Assembly: GCF_008704535.1 (NCBI RefSeq)
Contig: NZ_CP023701.1
Span: forward strand, 3,100,001 to 3,164,000
Direction: 5' to 3'
Length of the DNA: 64,000 bases
Origin: Streptomyces subrutilus
GTDB lineage: Bacteria; Actinomycetota; Actinomycetes; Streptomycetales; Streptomycetaceae
Shown: one piece after another, positions 1 to 7,063 of the stretch
Position numbering within the stretch: the stretch's first letter is position 1
Layout: every line of letters starts with the position of its first letter
The notes under the pieces: model-generated
The model's input: the letters and a program-made list of their open reading frames with translations, nothing else
What the model was told of the DNA's origin: nothing
Databases searched by the model: none
Program-made: the position numbers and the translations under genes

Positions 1-772
1 GGTCGTAGGTGCCCAGGACCTGCGGTCCGAACGTGTCGGTGGCCAGCCACTCCCACGGGTAGAGCTTGAAGCAACTGCGGATGAAGCGGAGGTTCATGTC
101 GACGAACCGGCCGGACAGCGCGTCCCAGCCGATCTGCTCGACGGACAGCGCCTGGGTGTCGATGCCGGCCTGCTCCGCGGTCTCCTGGAGGTAGGCGACC
201 GTCATCAGGTCCTCGCCCAGCTCGTCGGTCTCGGAGTGCGCGAAGTGCAGCGGCCCGGGCGGCAGCAGCTCGGCCTGCCGGCGCCAGGCCTCGACGAGCC
301 GCTCGTGCAGGGAGTTCCACTGGTCGGCGCCCGGGAAGCGCTCCTCCATCCAGAACCACTGCGGGCTGGCCGCCTCCACCAGCGAGGTGGGGGTGTCGGC
401 GTTGTACTCCAGCATCTTGGCGGGACCGCCGCCGTCGTAGCGCAGGTCGAACCGGCCGTACAGGGAGGGCTGTTCGGCGCGCCGAAGCCAGGACTCGGTG
501 ATCATGGCGACCAGTCCGGGGTCGGTGATGCCGAGGTCGGCGAACCGGTCCCGCTCGACGATGTGCGCGGCCGCGGCCAGGCACATGGCGTGCAGCTCCT
601 CGACGACGTTCTCCAGAGCCTCGACCTCGGGCAGGGAGAAGGAGTAGTAGGCGCTCTCGTCCCAGTAGGGCCGCAGGGAGTCGTCCGGGTAGCGGGTGAG
701 GGGGTAGATCAGCCCCTGCTCCTCGACGGTCTTCTGCCAGTCGGGGCGGGGCTCGATGGTGTGCCGCTGCAT
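1..772 (-). CDS. Glutathionylspermidine synthase family protein (YgiC-like ATP-grasp), partial
   Basis: Only the first 257 codons are inside the window; the C-terminal part, including most of the ATP-grasp catalytic region, lies beyond the left edge. The product begins MQRHTIEPRPDWQ and carries segments typical of the GSP_synth family, such as YYSFSLPEVEALE near residue 42 and LEYNADTPTSLVEA near residue 125. Family members ligate an amine to a peptide carboxylate using ATP; the YgiC/YjfC branch lacks the amidase domain and its substrate is not established. The ATG at 772 is preceded by a GAGGAA ribosome-binding site. The small lipoprotein gene 88 bases upstream on the same strand probably shares its transcript, recalling the E. 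coli ygiB-ygiC pair. The family call is firm; the substrate is unknown. Confidence 0.85.
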   Translation of the reverse strand, partial: MQRHTIEPRPDWQKTVEEQGLIYPLTRYPDDSLRPYWDESAYYSFSLPEVEALENVVEELHAMCLAAAAHIVERDRFADLGITDPGLVAMITESWLRRAEQPSLYGRFDLRYDGGGPAKMLEYNADTPTSLVEAASPQWFWMEERFPGADQWNSLHERLVEAWRRQAELLPPGPLHFAHSETDELGEDLMTVAYLQETAEQAGIDTQALSVEQIGWDALSGRFVDMNLRFIRSCFKLYPWEWLATDTFGPQVLGTYD

Positions 773-860
773 CGGTGTCGGGTTCCTCGGGTCACTGGGG
801 TACGGCCGGCGGTGCGCGGGTCCCGGGTCCGGCTGTCCGGTTCCGGTCCTCCCGGCGGGG

Positions 861-1163
861 TCAGCCGCCGCTGGACCCGGAGCTGGAGTGGCCGCCTATG
901 CCCTTGCGGGTGACGGCGGACTTGTCGAAGCTGCCGCCGGAGACCTTGCCGGCCACCACGCTGCCGCCGTAGTAGTAGGCGCCGCGGCCCCCGCTCTTGC
1001 ACTCCTTGTTGTTCAGCTTCTCCAGCGTGGTGCGGGACGCGCAGCGCTTGTCCGGCTCGTCGCTGCTGCCGCAGGCGACGAGCGTGGCCGCGAGCAGGCC
1101 CATCCCGCCGAGCGCGACGGCGCCCGAGCGCATGCGGCGCTGATTGGTGCTGCTGCTGTCCAT
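861..1163 (-). CDS. Small secreted lipoprotein with Gly/Ser-rich tail
   Basis: This 100-residue protein has a short charged N-terminus, a hydrophobic stretch and the lipobox TLVAC (Cys at about residue 31), so it should be exported and lipid-anchored. The mature part is polar, contains GGRGAYYYGG, and ends in a glycine/serine tail (GGHSSSGSSGG). A Tyr/Gly/Ser-rich tail beside a glutathionylspermidine-synthase-like gene is the arrangement of YgiB (DUF1190) with YgiC in enterobacteria, and I infer a functional analogue rather than a proven homologue. The ATG at 1163 faces the divergent permease gene at 1265. Its function is unknown; a modified or crosslinked surface lipoprotein is possible. Confidence 0.75.
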   Translation of the reverse strand: MDSSSTNQRRMRSGAVALGGMGLLAATLVACGSSDEPDKRCASRTTLEKLNNKECKSGGRGAYYYGGSVVAGKVSGGSFDKSAVTRKGIGGHSSSGSSGG

Positions 1164-1252
1164 GTGGCTGCTCCCCCTGGGTGGCGGTCGTGCCGACAGA
1201 CTAGAACGGGCTCCCCGGTGGACGGAATCCGGCCGCCGCGAGATCCGTGACC

Positions 1253-1258
1253 TAGAGT
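1253..1258 (+). promoter_or_regulatory. Candidate -10 element (TAGAGT) for a leaderless permease transcript
   Basis: TAGAGT lies six bases before the GTG start at 1265, the spacing expected when transcription starts at the initiation codon. The same TAGAGT-plus-six arrangement precedes the gene at 5303. No convincing -35 was found. Confidence 0.4.
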
Positions 1259-1264
1259 CGGTCC

Positions 1265-2113
1265 GTGCTGATTGGGATGGTTTGCGCGCTCGGGGCGGCG
1301 GTCTGCTTCGGTACGGCCTCGGTCCTCCAGGCGGTCGCGGCCCGCGCCGCCGAGCCGGGGACCGGGTCCGGGGTGGACCCGGCGCTGTTCCTGCGCGCCG
1401 TACGGCAGTGGCGCTACCTGGCGGGGCTCGGCCTGGACGCGGTCGGCTTCGTGCTCCAGATCATCGCGCTGCGCCACGTCCCGATCTACGCGGTGGGCGC
1501 CGCGCTGGCCGCCAGCCTGGCGGTGACGGCGGTGGTCGCGGCGCGGCTGCTGCGGGTGCGGCTGTCGCGTACCGAGTGGGGCGCGGTGGCGGTGGTGTGC
1601 GCCGGGCTGCTGATGCTGGGGCTGGCCTCCGGCGAGGAGGGCTCGGGCACCGGCCCGCCCGGGCTGGCGTACGGGCTGCTGGCGGTCACCGGGCTGGTGC
1701 TGCTGGTCGGCGCGGTGGCGGGCCGGCTGCCGGACCGTACGCGGGCGCTCGTCCTGGGCCTGGCGGCCGGGACGGGCTTTGGCGTCGTGGAGGTGGCGGT
1801 CCGGCTGATCGACGGCTTCTCCTGGCAGGAGCTCGCCAACCCGGCCCTGTACGCGCTGCTCGTGGGCGGCGGCGCGGCCTTCCTCCTGCTCACCTCGGCG
1901 CTGCAACGCGGCTCGGTGACGGCGGCGACGGCCGGCCTGGTGCTCGGCGAGACGATCGGCCCGGCGCTGGTGGGGGTCGTCTGGCTGGGCGACCGCACCC
2001 GCGAGGGCCTGGCCTGGCTCGCCGTCCTGGGCTTCGCCGTCTCGGTCGCCGGAGCCCTTGCGCTGGGCCGCTTCGGCGAACCGGAGCCGGAGCCGGCCCC
2101 TACCGGCCCCTGA
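1265..2113 (+). CDS. DMT-superfamily (EamA-like) transporter
   Basis: A 282-residue integral membrane protein built of about nine to ten hydrophobic helices. It starts with MLIGMVCALGAAVCFGTASV, the usual first helix of small-molecule DMT permeases, with the characteristic duplicated layout (helices to about residue 135, then a second half from about residue 145). It ends in a Glu/Pro-rich cytoplasmic tail. Such proteins export or exchange small metabolites; the substrate cannot be read from sequence. The GTG start at 1265 has no ribosome-binding site but has a TAGAGT six bases upstream, suggesting a leaderless mRNA. Its 3' end overlaps the convergent DUF397 gene by 14 bases. Confidence 0.75.
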   Translation: MLIGMVCALGAAVCFGTASVLQAVAARAAEPGTGSGVDPALFLRAVRQWRYLAGLGLDAVGFVLQIIALRHVPIYAVGAALAASLAVTAVVAARLLRVRLSRTEWGAVAVVCAGLLMLGLASGEEGSGTGPPGLAYGLLAVTGLVLLVGAVAGRLPDRTRALVLGLAAGTGFGVVEVAVRLIDGFSWQELANPALYALLVGGGAAFLLLTSALQRGSVTAATAGLVLGETIGPALVGVVWLGDRTREGLAWLAVLGFAVSVAGALALGRFGEPEPEPAPTGP

Positions 2114-2285
2114 CCCCGCCCACGAACACGGCGAACGCCCGCACCCCGAACTCCACCACGGGCCCACCGGGATCCTTGGAGTCCCGGACCGGAACGACCC
2201 CGCCCATGTTCAAGGCGACCTCGACGCAGGCGCCGCCGTTGTCGCTGTACGAGGACGTGAACCAGCGGGGTGATTCGGTCGTCAC
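2100..2285 (-). CDS. DUF397 domain protein (second copy)
   Basis: A 61-residue protein that is essentially one DUF397 domain: ESPRWFTSSYSDNGGACVEV near the start, then VPVRDSKDPGGPVVEF and a hydrophobic C-terminal helix. The GTG at 2285 was chosen because AAGGGG precedes it and homology starts there; an upstream extension of the frame has no DUF397 character. DUF397 proteins in Streptomyces pair with XRE-DUF5753 regulators in WhiJ-type loci and are thought to modulate the regulator. It lies 13 bases downstream of a sister DUF397 gene, so the two look like a tandem duplication. The family call is firm; its role is inferred from loci of this type. Confidence 0.85.
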   Translation of the reverse strand: MTTESPRWFTSSYSDNGGACVEVALNMGGVVPVRDSKDPGGPVVEFGVRAFAVFVGGVRGR

Positions 2286-2298
2286 GGGTGCCCCTTCG

Positions 2299-2517
2299 CT
2301 ACGGGAGAGTACGGACCTGCTCCCCCTTGACACCCGCCACGAAGTCGGCGAACGCCCGGGCCGTGAAGCCCAGCACCGGGCCGTTCTCAATCTTCGAGTC
2401 GCGAACCGGGACGACACCACGGCAGGGTGCGAGGTTTACGGCGACCTCTACACAGTCACCACCGTTGGCGCTGTAAGAGGACGTGAACCAGCGAGGGGAC
2501 TCGATCGTGGTCGTCAC
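2299..2517 (-). CDS. DUF397 domain protein (first copy)
   Basis: A 72-residue DUF397 protein (ESPRWFTSSYSANGGDCVEV, then VVPVRDSKIENGPVL). The GTG start at 2517 overlaps the TGA of the XRE regulator (GTGA), so translation is coupled and the pair should be made in matched amounts. It shares the WFTSSYS core with the next gene downstream but has a longer loop (AVNLAPCRGVV) and a longer C-terminal tail. In WhiJ-like systems the small acidic partner is proposed to relieve repression by the XRE protein; that is inference here. Confidence 0.85.
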   Translation of the reverse strand: MTTTIESPRWFTSSYSANGGDCVEVAVNLAPCRGVVPVRDSKIENGPVLGFTARAFADFVAGVKGEQVRTLP

Positions 2518-3392
2518 GGGGTGCCCTTTCGTACCTCATTGATCATGGCGACGGATGCCGCTTGGGACAGCGATTCGGCCTGTAGCTGATGGTAGGCCGT
2601 CAACAGGGGCAGGACGGCGGCGCTCTCTCGGTCCACATGCCCCTGTGCGTGGGTCTCGGCGTACGCGACCATGGAACGGTCCACCAACGTGAGCAGGTTG
2701 ACCGGAAGATTGAACGGTCGTCGTTCACCCATGTCGAAGGGGGCCACCTGAAGCACGGTGTTCGGTAGCTCCGCAAAGTCGATCAGACTCGCCAACTGCG
2801 CATCCATGACACCGGAGCCACCGATCGGACGACGGATGCAACTCTCGTCCATCACCACGAGCACCATGGGCGGTCCGGGCCGGGTCAACGACGCCTGTCG
2901 CTTCGCGAGGAACGAGACGCGCTCGTCAGCTTGCTCCGGCGTGATGGCACCCCGGCGCACATCACCGCGAGTCAAAGCCTGAGCGTACTCCGACGTCTGC
3001 AACAAGCCCGGGATGATCCCCATGTTGAAGAGCCGGATCTCCACAGCGACCCCCTCGTGTTTGACGTACTCGGGGAACCCCTCCAGCAGCGCCGTGTTCC
3101 GTACTGCGCGACTTCGACGTTCGAACTGGTCTCCGGTCCCCAGCGCCCTGTCCGCGCTTGCCGCGAAACGGGCAGTTGGAGGTCGCCGACCGGTTTCGAC
3201 GGCCGAGATGTGCGTGCCGGAGCATCCCATCCGGACCCCCAACTCGTCCTGGGTCCAGCCGCGCTCGTCCCGCAACGTGCGAAGACGCTGCCCGAACTCC
3301 GCGCCGGGCGACGCCTCCGGGTCCAGCTCCTTGCGATTCAACTGCTCCCGCCTAACTATCCGTTCAATTCCTACAAGTTGAAGACTTCCCAC
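2514..3392 (-). CDS. XRE-family regulator with DUF5753 domain (WhiJ-like)
   Basis: This 292-residue regulator has an N-terminal helix-turn-helix (about residues 33-95; LRTLRDERGWTQDELGVRMG, then THISAVETGRRPP) followed by a DUF5753 ligand or partner domain (about 105-275; FNMGIIPGLLQTSEYAQALT is a hallmark). Start choice is uncertain: GTG at 3392 gives the full frame, but a TTG about 17 codons inside follows a GGCGGGAG ribosome-binding site. Two DUF397 genes follow and an anti-sigma-type ATPase gene diverges from it, the classic WhiJ-paralogue set that influences development or antibiotic production in Streptomyces. It probably acts on the shared 57-base divergent promoter. Confidence 0.85.
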   Translation of the reverse strand: MGSLQLVGIERIVRREQLNRKELDPEASPGAEFGQRLRTLRDERGWTQDELGVRMGCSGTHISAVETGRRPPTARFAASADRALGTGDQFERRSRAVRNTALLEGFPEYVKHEGVAVEIRLFNMGIIPGLLQTSEYAQALTRGDVRRGAITPEQADERVSFLAKRQASLTRPGPPMVLVVMDESCIRRPIGGSGVMDAQLASLIDFAELPNTVLQVAPFDMGERRPFNLPVNLLTLVDRSMVAYAETHAQGHVDRESAAVLPLLTAYHQLQAESLSQAASVAMINEVRKGTP

Positions 3393-3417
3393 TCACGCAC
3401 CACGCTGAACCCACCCG

Positions 3418-3433
3418 GTAGTGGAACGACTAC
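3418..3433. promoter_or_regulatory. Short inverted repeat in the XRE/ATPase divergent promoter
   Basis: GTAGT-GGAACG-ACTAC is a perfect five-base-arm dyad lying 17-32 bases before the ATPase start and 26 bases beyond the XRE start. Its position fits an operator for the XRE regulator, but the arms are short and chance occurrence is possible. Confidence 0.3.
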
Positions 3434-3449
3434 GCAGAGGAGCGGCGCC

Positions 3450-3881
3450 ATGCCCGACGCAGGCAACGAGTGGCGGCAGCGGTTCAGCAGTACCCGGCGG
3501 GGCGCTCGGCTGGCTCGGCACCTGGCGGTGCTCGAACTGTGCCGGTGGGGTTATCCGTTGGGCGGGGGCGAGTCCGAGCGGGTCGGGCAGGTCGTCGCCG
3601 AGCTGGCGGCCAACGCCGTGGCGCACGGCTGCGTGCCCGGCCGGGACTTCGAGCTCGGGCTGCGGGAGCTGGACGAGGTGCTGCGGGTGGAGGTGTCCGA
3701 CGCGCGGGCCGGGGAGCGCCCCCGGGTCCGGCCGGGCTCGCCGGACCGGCCCGCCGAGCACGGCCACGGCCTGCGGATCGTCGAGGCGCTGTGCGTGGCC
3801 TGGGGCGTTTCCGGCCGGGTGGTCGGCAAGACCGTGTGGGCCGAGGTGGCCCGGCGGCCGGCTACGGCAGCGCGGCCGTGA
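3450..3881 (+). CDS. Histidine-kinase-like ATPase (RsbW/anti-sigma type), WhiJ-locus partner
   Basis: A 143-residue single-domain GHKL ATPase without a sensor or phosphoacceptor region. The N box is AELAANAVAHG (about residues 50-60) and the G region is EHGHGLRIVEAL (about 101-112). Such stand-alone HATPase_c_2 proteins are anti-sigma or Ser-kinase factors; in WhiJ-type loci one sits beside the XRE gene. The ATG at 3450 follows AGAGGAG with good spacing; upstream in-frame codons have no support. The last 20 bases overlap the end of the convergent MocR gene. Confidence 0.82.
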   Translation: MPDAGNEWRQRFSSTRRGARLARHLAVLELCRWGYPLGGGESERVGQVVAELAANAVAHGCVPGRDFELGLRELDEVLRVEVSDARAGERPRVRPGSPDRPAEHGHGLRIVEALCVAWGVSGRVVGKTVWAEVARRPATAARP

Positions 3882-5256
3882 GGGCCTCCAGGGTGGGGGT
3901 CCAGGCGCTGTCCGGCGGGGTGCCGTAGCCCACGACCAGGGCGTCGCGCGGGGGCAGGCCGGCCTGGGGGTGGCGGTAGCGGGACATGCCCTCCAGGGCG
4001 AGGTCCTGCCAGGCCGCGGACTGGACCACCGAGCGTTCGGTGCCCGGCGGGAGGTCCAGGACCGCGTGCAGGCCCGCGGCGATGCCGGAGACGGCCGCCC
4101 GCCCGGCCACGGCCGCGACCAGCTCGTCCCGGCGGCGCCGGTAGCGCAGCCGCATGCCGCGCACGTGCCGGTCGTACGCCCCGGAGGTGATGAACTCCGC
4201 CAGCGTCAGCTGGTCCAGCGCGCTGGAGCTGCGGTCGGTGGCTCCCTTGGCGGCCAACACCTCGCCCATCAGCCCCGGCGGGACCACCATCCAGCCCATC
4301 CGCAGCCCCGGGGCGAGGGACTTGCTGGCCGTGCCGAGGTAGACCACCCGGTCGGGGTCCAGGCCCTGGAGCGCGCCCACCGACTGCCGGTCGTAGCGGA
4401 ACTCCCCGTCGTAGTCGTCCTCCAGGACCAGCCCGCCCGTGGTCCTCGCCCAGTCGACGGCCGCCGCCCTGCGGCCCGGGGTCAGGGCGACGCCCGTCGG
4501 GAACTGGTGCGCCGGGGTCAGGAGCACCGCGCCGGCCGCCGCCGTCAGGTCTCCGGTACGGGCCCCCTCCGCGTCCACGCCCAGCGGCCGCGTCCGCAGG
4601 CCGGCCCGGGCCAGCAGGTCCCGGTGGATGTCGAGGCCGTACCCCTCCACCGCCATCTCCCGCACCCGGCGGGCCCGCACCACCGCGGCCGTCACGGCCA
4701 GCGCGTGCGCGAAGCCGGCGGTCAGCACGATCCGCTCCGGGTCCGCGTACACGCCGCGGGCCCGTGCCAGGTAGCCGGCCAGCGCCTCCCGCAGCTCGAT
4801 CCGGCCGCGCCCGTCGCTCCCGTACCCGAAGGCCTCGTTCGGGGCGGCGGCCAGGGCCCGCCGGGCCGCCGCCGACCAGGCCGCCCGGGGGAAGCCGCCG
4901 AGGTCCGGGGTGCCCGGCACCAGGCTGTGGGCGGGCCGCCCGTGCACGGGGGGACGCACCCGGGCGGCCGCCGCGGCACGGCGCGGGCGCGCCCGCTCGG
5001 CGACCCGGGTGCCGGAGCCGTGCCGGGCGGTCAGCCAGCCCTCGGCGACGAGCTCGGCGTACGCCTCGGCCACCGTGTTCCGGGCGATCCCCAGGTCGGC
5101 GGCGAGGGTGCGGGAGGACGGAAGGCGGGTGCCGGCCGCCAGCCGGCCGGTCCGCGCGGCGTCGCGCAGCGCCTCGGCGAGCCCGGCGCGCAGCCCGCGT
5201 CCGCGGGCCAGGTCCAGGTGCAGGTCGGCTCCGAAAGTGGCCCACGTTTCCGTCAT
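3862..5256 (-). CDS. MocR/PdxR-family regulator with aminotransferase-like domain
   Basis: A 464-residue fusion of a GntR winged helix (about residues 15-80; RLPSSRTLAADLGIARNTVA) and a fold-type I aminotransferase domain (about 110-460). The PLP-binding lysine is expected in TASKSLAPGLRMGW, and LEDDYDGEFRY is a family hallmark. MocR regulators sense PLP or an amino compound and usually control a neighbouring gene. The divergent gene encodes an AhpD-like protein, a common partner. A palindrome TATGGACCATA begins four bases upstream of this ATG (see 5260-5270) and may be its operator, implying autoregulation. Confidence 0.88.
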   Translation of the reverse strand: MTETWATFGADLHLDLARGRGLRAGLAEALRDAARTGRLAAGTRLPSSRTLAADLGIARNTVAEAYAELVAEGWLTARHGSGTRVAERARPRRAAAAARVRPPVHGRPAHSLVPGTPDLGGFPRAAWSAAARRALAAAPNEAFGYGSDGRGRIELREALAGYLARARGVYADPERIVLTAGFAHALAVTAAVVRARRVREMAVEGYGLDIHRDLLARAGLRTRPLGVDAEGARTGDLTAAAGAVLLTPAHQFPTGVALTPGRRAAAVDWARTTGGLVLEDDYDGEFRYDRQSVGALQGLDPDRVVYLGTASKSLAPGLRMGWMVVPPGLMGEVLAAKGATDRSSSALDQLTLAEFITSGAYDRHVRGMRLRYRRRRDELVAAVAGRAAVSGIAAGLHAVLDLPPGTERSVVQSAAWQDLALEGMSRYRHPQAGLPPRDALVVGYGTPPDSAWTPTLEALTAALP

Positions 5257-5259
5257 GGA

Positions 5260-5270
5260 TATGGACCATA
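5260..5270. promoter_or_regulatory. Candidate MocR operator (TATGGACCATA)
   Basis: A perfect odd palindrome, TATGG-A-CCATA, sits in the 46-base gap between the divergent MocR and AhpD-like genes, just upstream of the MocR start codon. The location is ideal for a regulator controlling both genes; binding is inferred. Confidence 0.45.
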
Positions 5271-5290
5271 CCGGTGGGCCGCCCGGCTCC

Positions 5291-5296
5291 TAGAGT
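5291..5296 (+). promoter_or_regulatory. Candidate -10 element for the AhpD-like gene
   Basis: TAGAGT is followed by GGAGTC and then the ATG at 5303, so the start codon would be at or next to the transcription start. It lies about 20 bases from the candidate MocR operator. Confidence 0.4.
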
Positions 5297-5302
5297 GGAG
5301 TC

Positions 5303-5830
5303 ATGACCACAGCGAACGGAACCCACGTGACCCACGACCACGGCGACGCCCACGCTCCCGAGCACACCCCCCGCATGCAGCTGGCGAAGCTGGCGCCCGA
5401 GGTCTACAAGGCGGTGCTGGCCCTGGAGATCGCCAGCAAGAAGGGGCTGGACCCGGCCCTGGTGGAGCTGGTCAAGATCCGTGCCTCGCAGCTCAACCAC
5501 TGCGCCTTCTGCCTCGACATGCACAGCAAGGACGCCCTCGCGGCCGGGGAGAGCATCGAGCGGATCGTGCTGCTGAACGCCTGGGAGGAGTCGCGGCACT
5601 TCTACACCGAGAAGGAGCTCGCCGCGATCGAGCTGACCGAGGCGGTCACCGTCCTGACGGACGGCTTCGTGCCGGACGCGGTGTACGAGCGGGCCGCGAA
5701 GCAGTTCGAGGAGCGCGAGCTGGCCCAGCTGATCGCCGTCATCGCGACGATCAACGTCTGGAACCGGTTCGGCGTGACCACCCGCGGCGTACCGGGCCAC
5801 TACACCCCGGGCATGTACGGCAAGGCCTGA
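5303..5830 (+). CDS. Carboxymuconolactone decarboxylase (AhpD-like) family protein
   Basis: A 175-residue AhpD-like protein. The redox motif NHCAFCLDMHSKDA (CxxC plus His, about residues 66-79) matches alkylhydroperoxidase-type members rather than true decarboxylases, so a peroxide- or thiol-linked redox role is most likely. The N-terminus is His-rich (GTHVTHDHGDAHAPEHTP), which may bind metal. It stands alone downstream of a promoter shared with a divergent MocR regulator, which suggests induction by the ligand of that regulator. Confidence 0.87.
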   Translation: MTTANGTHVTHDHGDAHAPEHTPRMQLAKLAPEVYKAVLALEIASKKGLDPALVELVKIRASQLNHCAFCLDMHSKDALAAGESIERIVLLNAWEESRHFYTEKELAAIELTEAVTVLTDGFVPDAVYERAAKQFEERELAQLIAVIATINVWNRFGVTTRGVPGHYTPGMYGKA

Positions 5831-5851
5831 CCCGGCCGGGCCCGGCCGCGC

Positions 5852-6658
5852 TCACCGAGGGCGGAACGAGTCCACGGCCGCCGTCAGACGGGCCCGGACG
5901 GTCGCGGTGTCGGTCGCCGGGCCCGCGGCCAGCAGCGCCCACCGGCCGCCGCCGGGGGCGACGACGATCCGCTCGATCCCGTGGCGGCGTCCGTTCGCCT
6001 CGGCGCTGTCGTACTCGTAGACCAGCTCGCAGGAGGTGTCGGACAGCCGCTCGACGCCGACCTCCCGGTAGGCGGGAGTGGCGTCGTCCAGGGCCTGCGA
6101 GGACACCCGCAGCAGGTCGCAGGCGCCTACCGTGGCGGGCTCCGTGACCCGGAAGACCTGCAGCAGCGCGCTGCGGTCCCCGGGCGCGCGGTAGAAGGCC
6201 CCGCTGCCGGTCTCCTGCGCGCTGCGCTCCCAGCCGGTGGGCACGGCGACCGAGAACCCGTCCTCGTCGAGCACCACCGTGTGGCCGTCCGGGGCGGACG
6301 GGCTCTGCGCGGGGCCGGTGGGGGTGGCGCCGCCGGTGTCCGGCGCCGGGTCGGCGCCGGCGGTGGCGTCCTGCCGGGGGTCGTCCGCGGCCGGGCCGGA
6401 CGGGCCCGGGGTGCCCGCCGCCGGGGGTGCGGCGGGGGCCTTCGGGTCGTCCGGGCCGAGGGCGGCCCACCCGGCCACGGCCGCACCGCCCACGACCGCC
6501 GCCGCCACGGCCACCAGCAGCAGCGGCCGCCACCGCGCCGCCGCGCCCCTACCGTCCCCGTCCCCGGGCGGGTACCACGCCGGGTCCGCGGGCGGCGCCT
6601 CGTCCTCCACCCAGCGCTGGGTCCGCGGGTCCCACCGGGCGCCGCCCGCGGGGGCCAC
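5852..6658 (-). CDS. Single-pass membrane protein with kinase-receptor-like extracellular domain
   Basis: A 268-residue protein of unknown function. It has a cytoplasmic segment with WDPRTQRWVEDE (a short Trp-rich motif seen in DUF2510-like N-termini), a transmembrane helix at about 44-66, a Pro/Ala linker to about 125, and a folded C-terminal domain opening with DGFSVAVPTGWER (133-145). The same opening occurs in the extracellular domains of all three kinase-like receptors at 53.5-61 kb of this window. Two Cys residues in the domain could form a disulfide. The GTG start at 6658 lies three bases after the stop of the upstream gene, so the three genes from 8771 down to 5852 form one operon. 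Confidence 0.7.
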   Translation of the reverse strand: MAPAGGARWDPRTQRWVEDEAPPADPAWYPPGDGDGRGAAARWRPLLLVAVAAAVVGGAAVAGWAALGPDDPKAPAAPPAAGTPGPSGPAADDPRQDATAGADPAPDTGGATPTGPAQSPSAPDGHTVVLDEDGFSVAVPTGWERSAQETGSGAFYRAPGDRSALLQVFRVTEPATVGACDLLRVSSQALDDATPAYREVGVERLSDTSCELVYEYDSAEANGRRHGIERIVVAPGGGRWALLAAGPATDTATVRARLTAAVDSFRPR

Positions 6659-6661
6659 CGC

Positions 6662-7063
6662 TCAGCCCGCCAGCGTCGCGAGCAGCGTGCCCAGGGCGGT
6701 GGCCGCGTTCACCGGCTCCACCAGCGGGGCCCACCGCTCCAGGGCCGCGCGCAGCCGCCCGGGCAGGCCGGGCGCGATCGCGCCGGTCTCCGCGAGTTCC
6801 CCGGCCGCCTCGTCCAGTTCGCCGTCCAGCGCCGTGCGGTCGGCGCTGCGCGGCAGGTGGACGAGGGCGGCGCGCAGGGCGCGTACGGCGGCCAGCAGTT
6901 CGGCCGCGCCGGGCGCGTCCGTGGCCGTACCGCCGTGCTCGACCACGGTGTTGGTGACGTGCGACCCCCCGATGCTGAAGGCGCTGCGCTCGATGCGGCC
7001 GAACCGCTGCCCGCCGCCCGCGCCCCCGTCCGTACCCGGATCCGCTCCCCCGTCATGCGCCAT
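6662..7063 (-). CDS. Unknown small protein with N-terminal SAFSIGGS motif
   Basis: I do not recognise this 133-residue protein. It has a Gly-rich start, then RIERSAFSIGGSHVTNTVV (about residues 23-41), and an Ala/Leu-rich helical remainder of about 80 residues without a signal peptide or membrane segment. The SAFSIGGS motif closely matches SAFSVGGSGHSN at the extreme C-terminus of the protein encoded immediately upstream, suggesting a shared short module or a common binding partner. The start overlaps the end of that gene by 11 bases. Probably cytoplasmic. Confidence 0.65.
   Translation of the reverse strand: MAHDGGADPGTDGGAGGGQRFGRIERSAFSIGGSHVTNTVVEHGGTATDAPGAAELLAAVRALRAALVHLPRSADRTALDGELDEAAGELAETGAIAPGLPGRLRAALERWAPLVEPVNAATALGTLLATLAG

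Noticed and set aside
2285..2420. Longer version of the second DUF397 gene starting upstream at 2420
   Set aside because: The extra 45 residues overlap the other DUF397 gene in another frame and show no homology; GTG 2285 has a good ribosome-binding site.
3421..6147. Very long open frame on the plus strand (about 900 codons) across the ATPase, MocR and AhpD genes
   Set aside because: It is a shadow of the high-GC third-position pattern of the true genes; its translation is Arg/Gly/Pro-rich with no domain, and three well-supported genes occupy the region.
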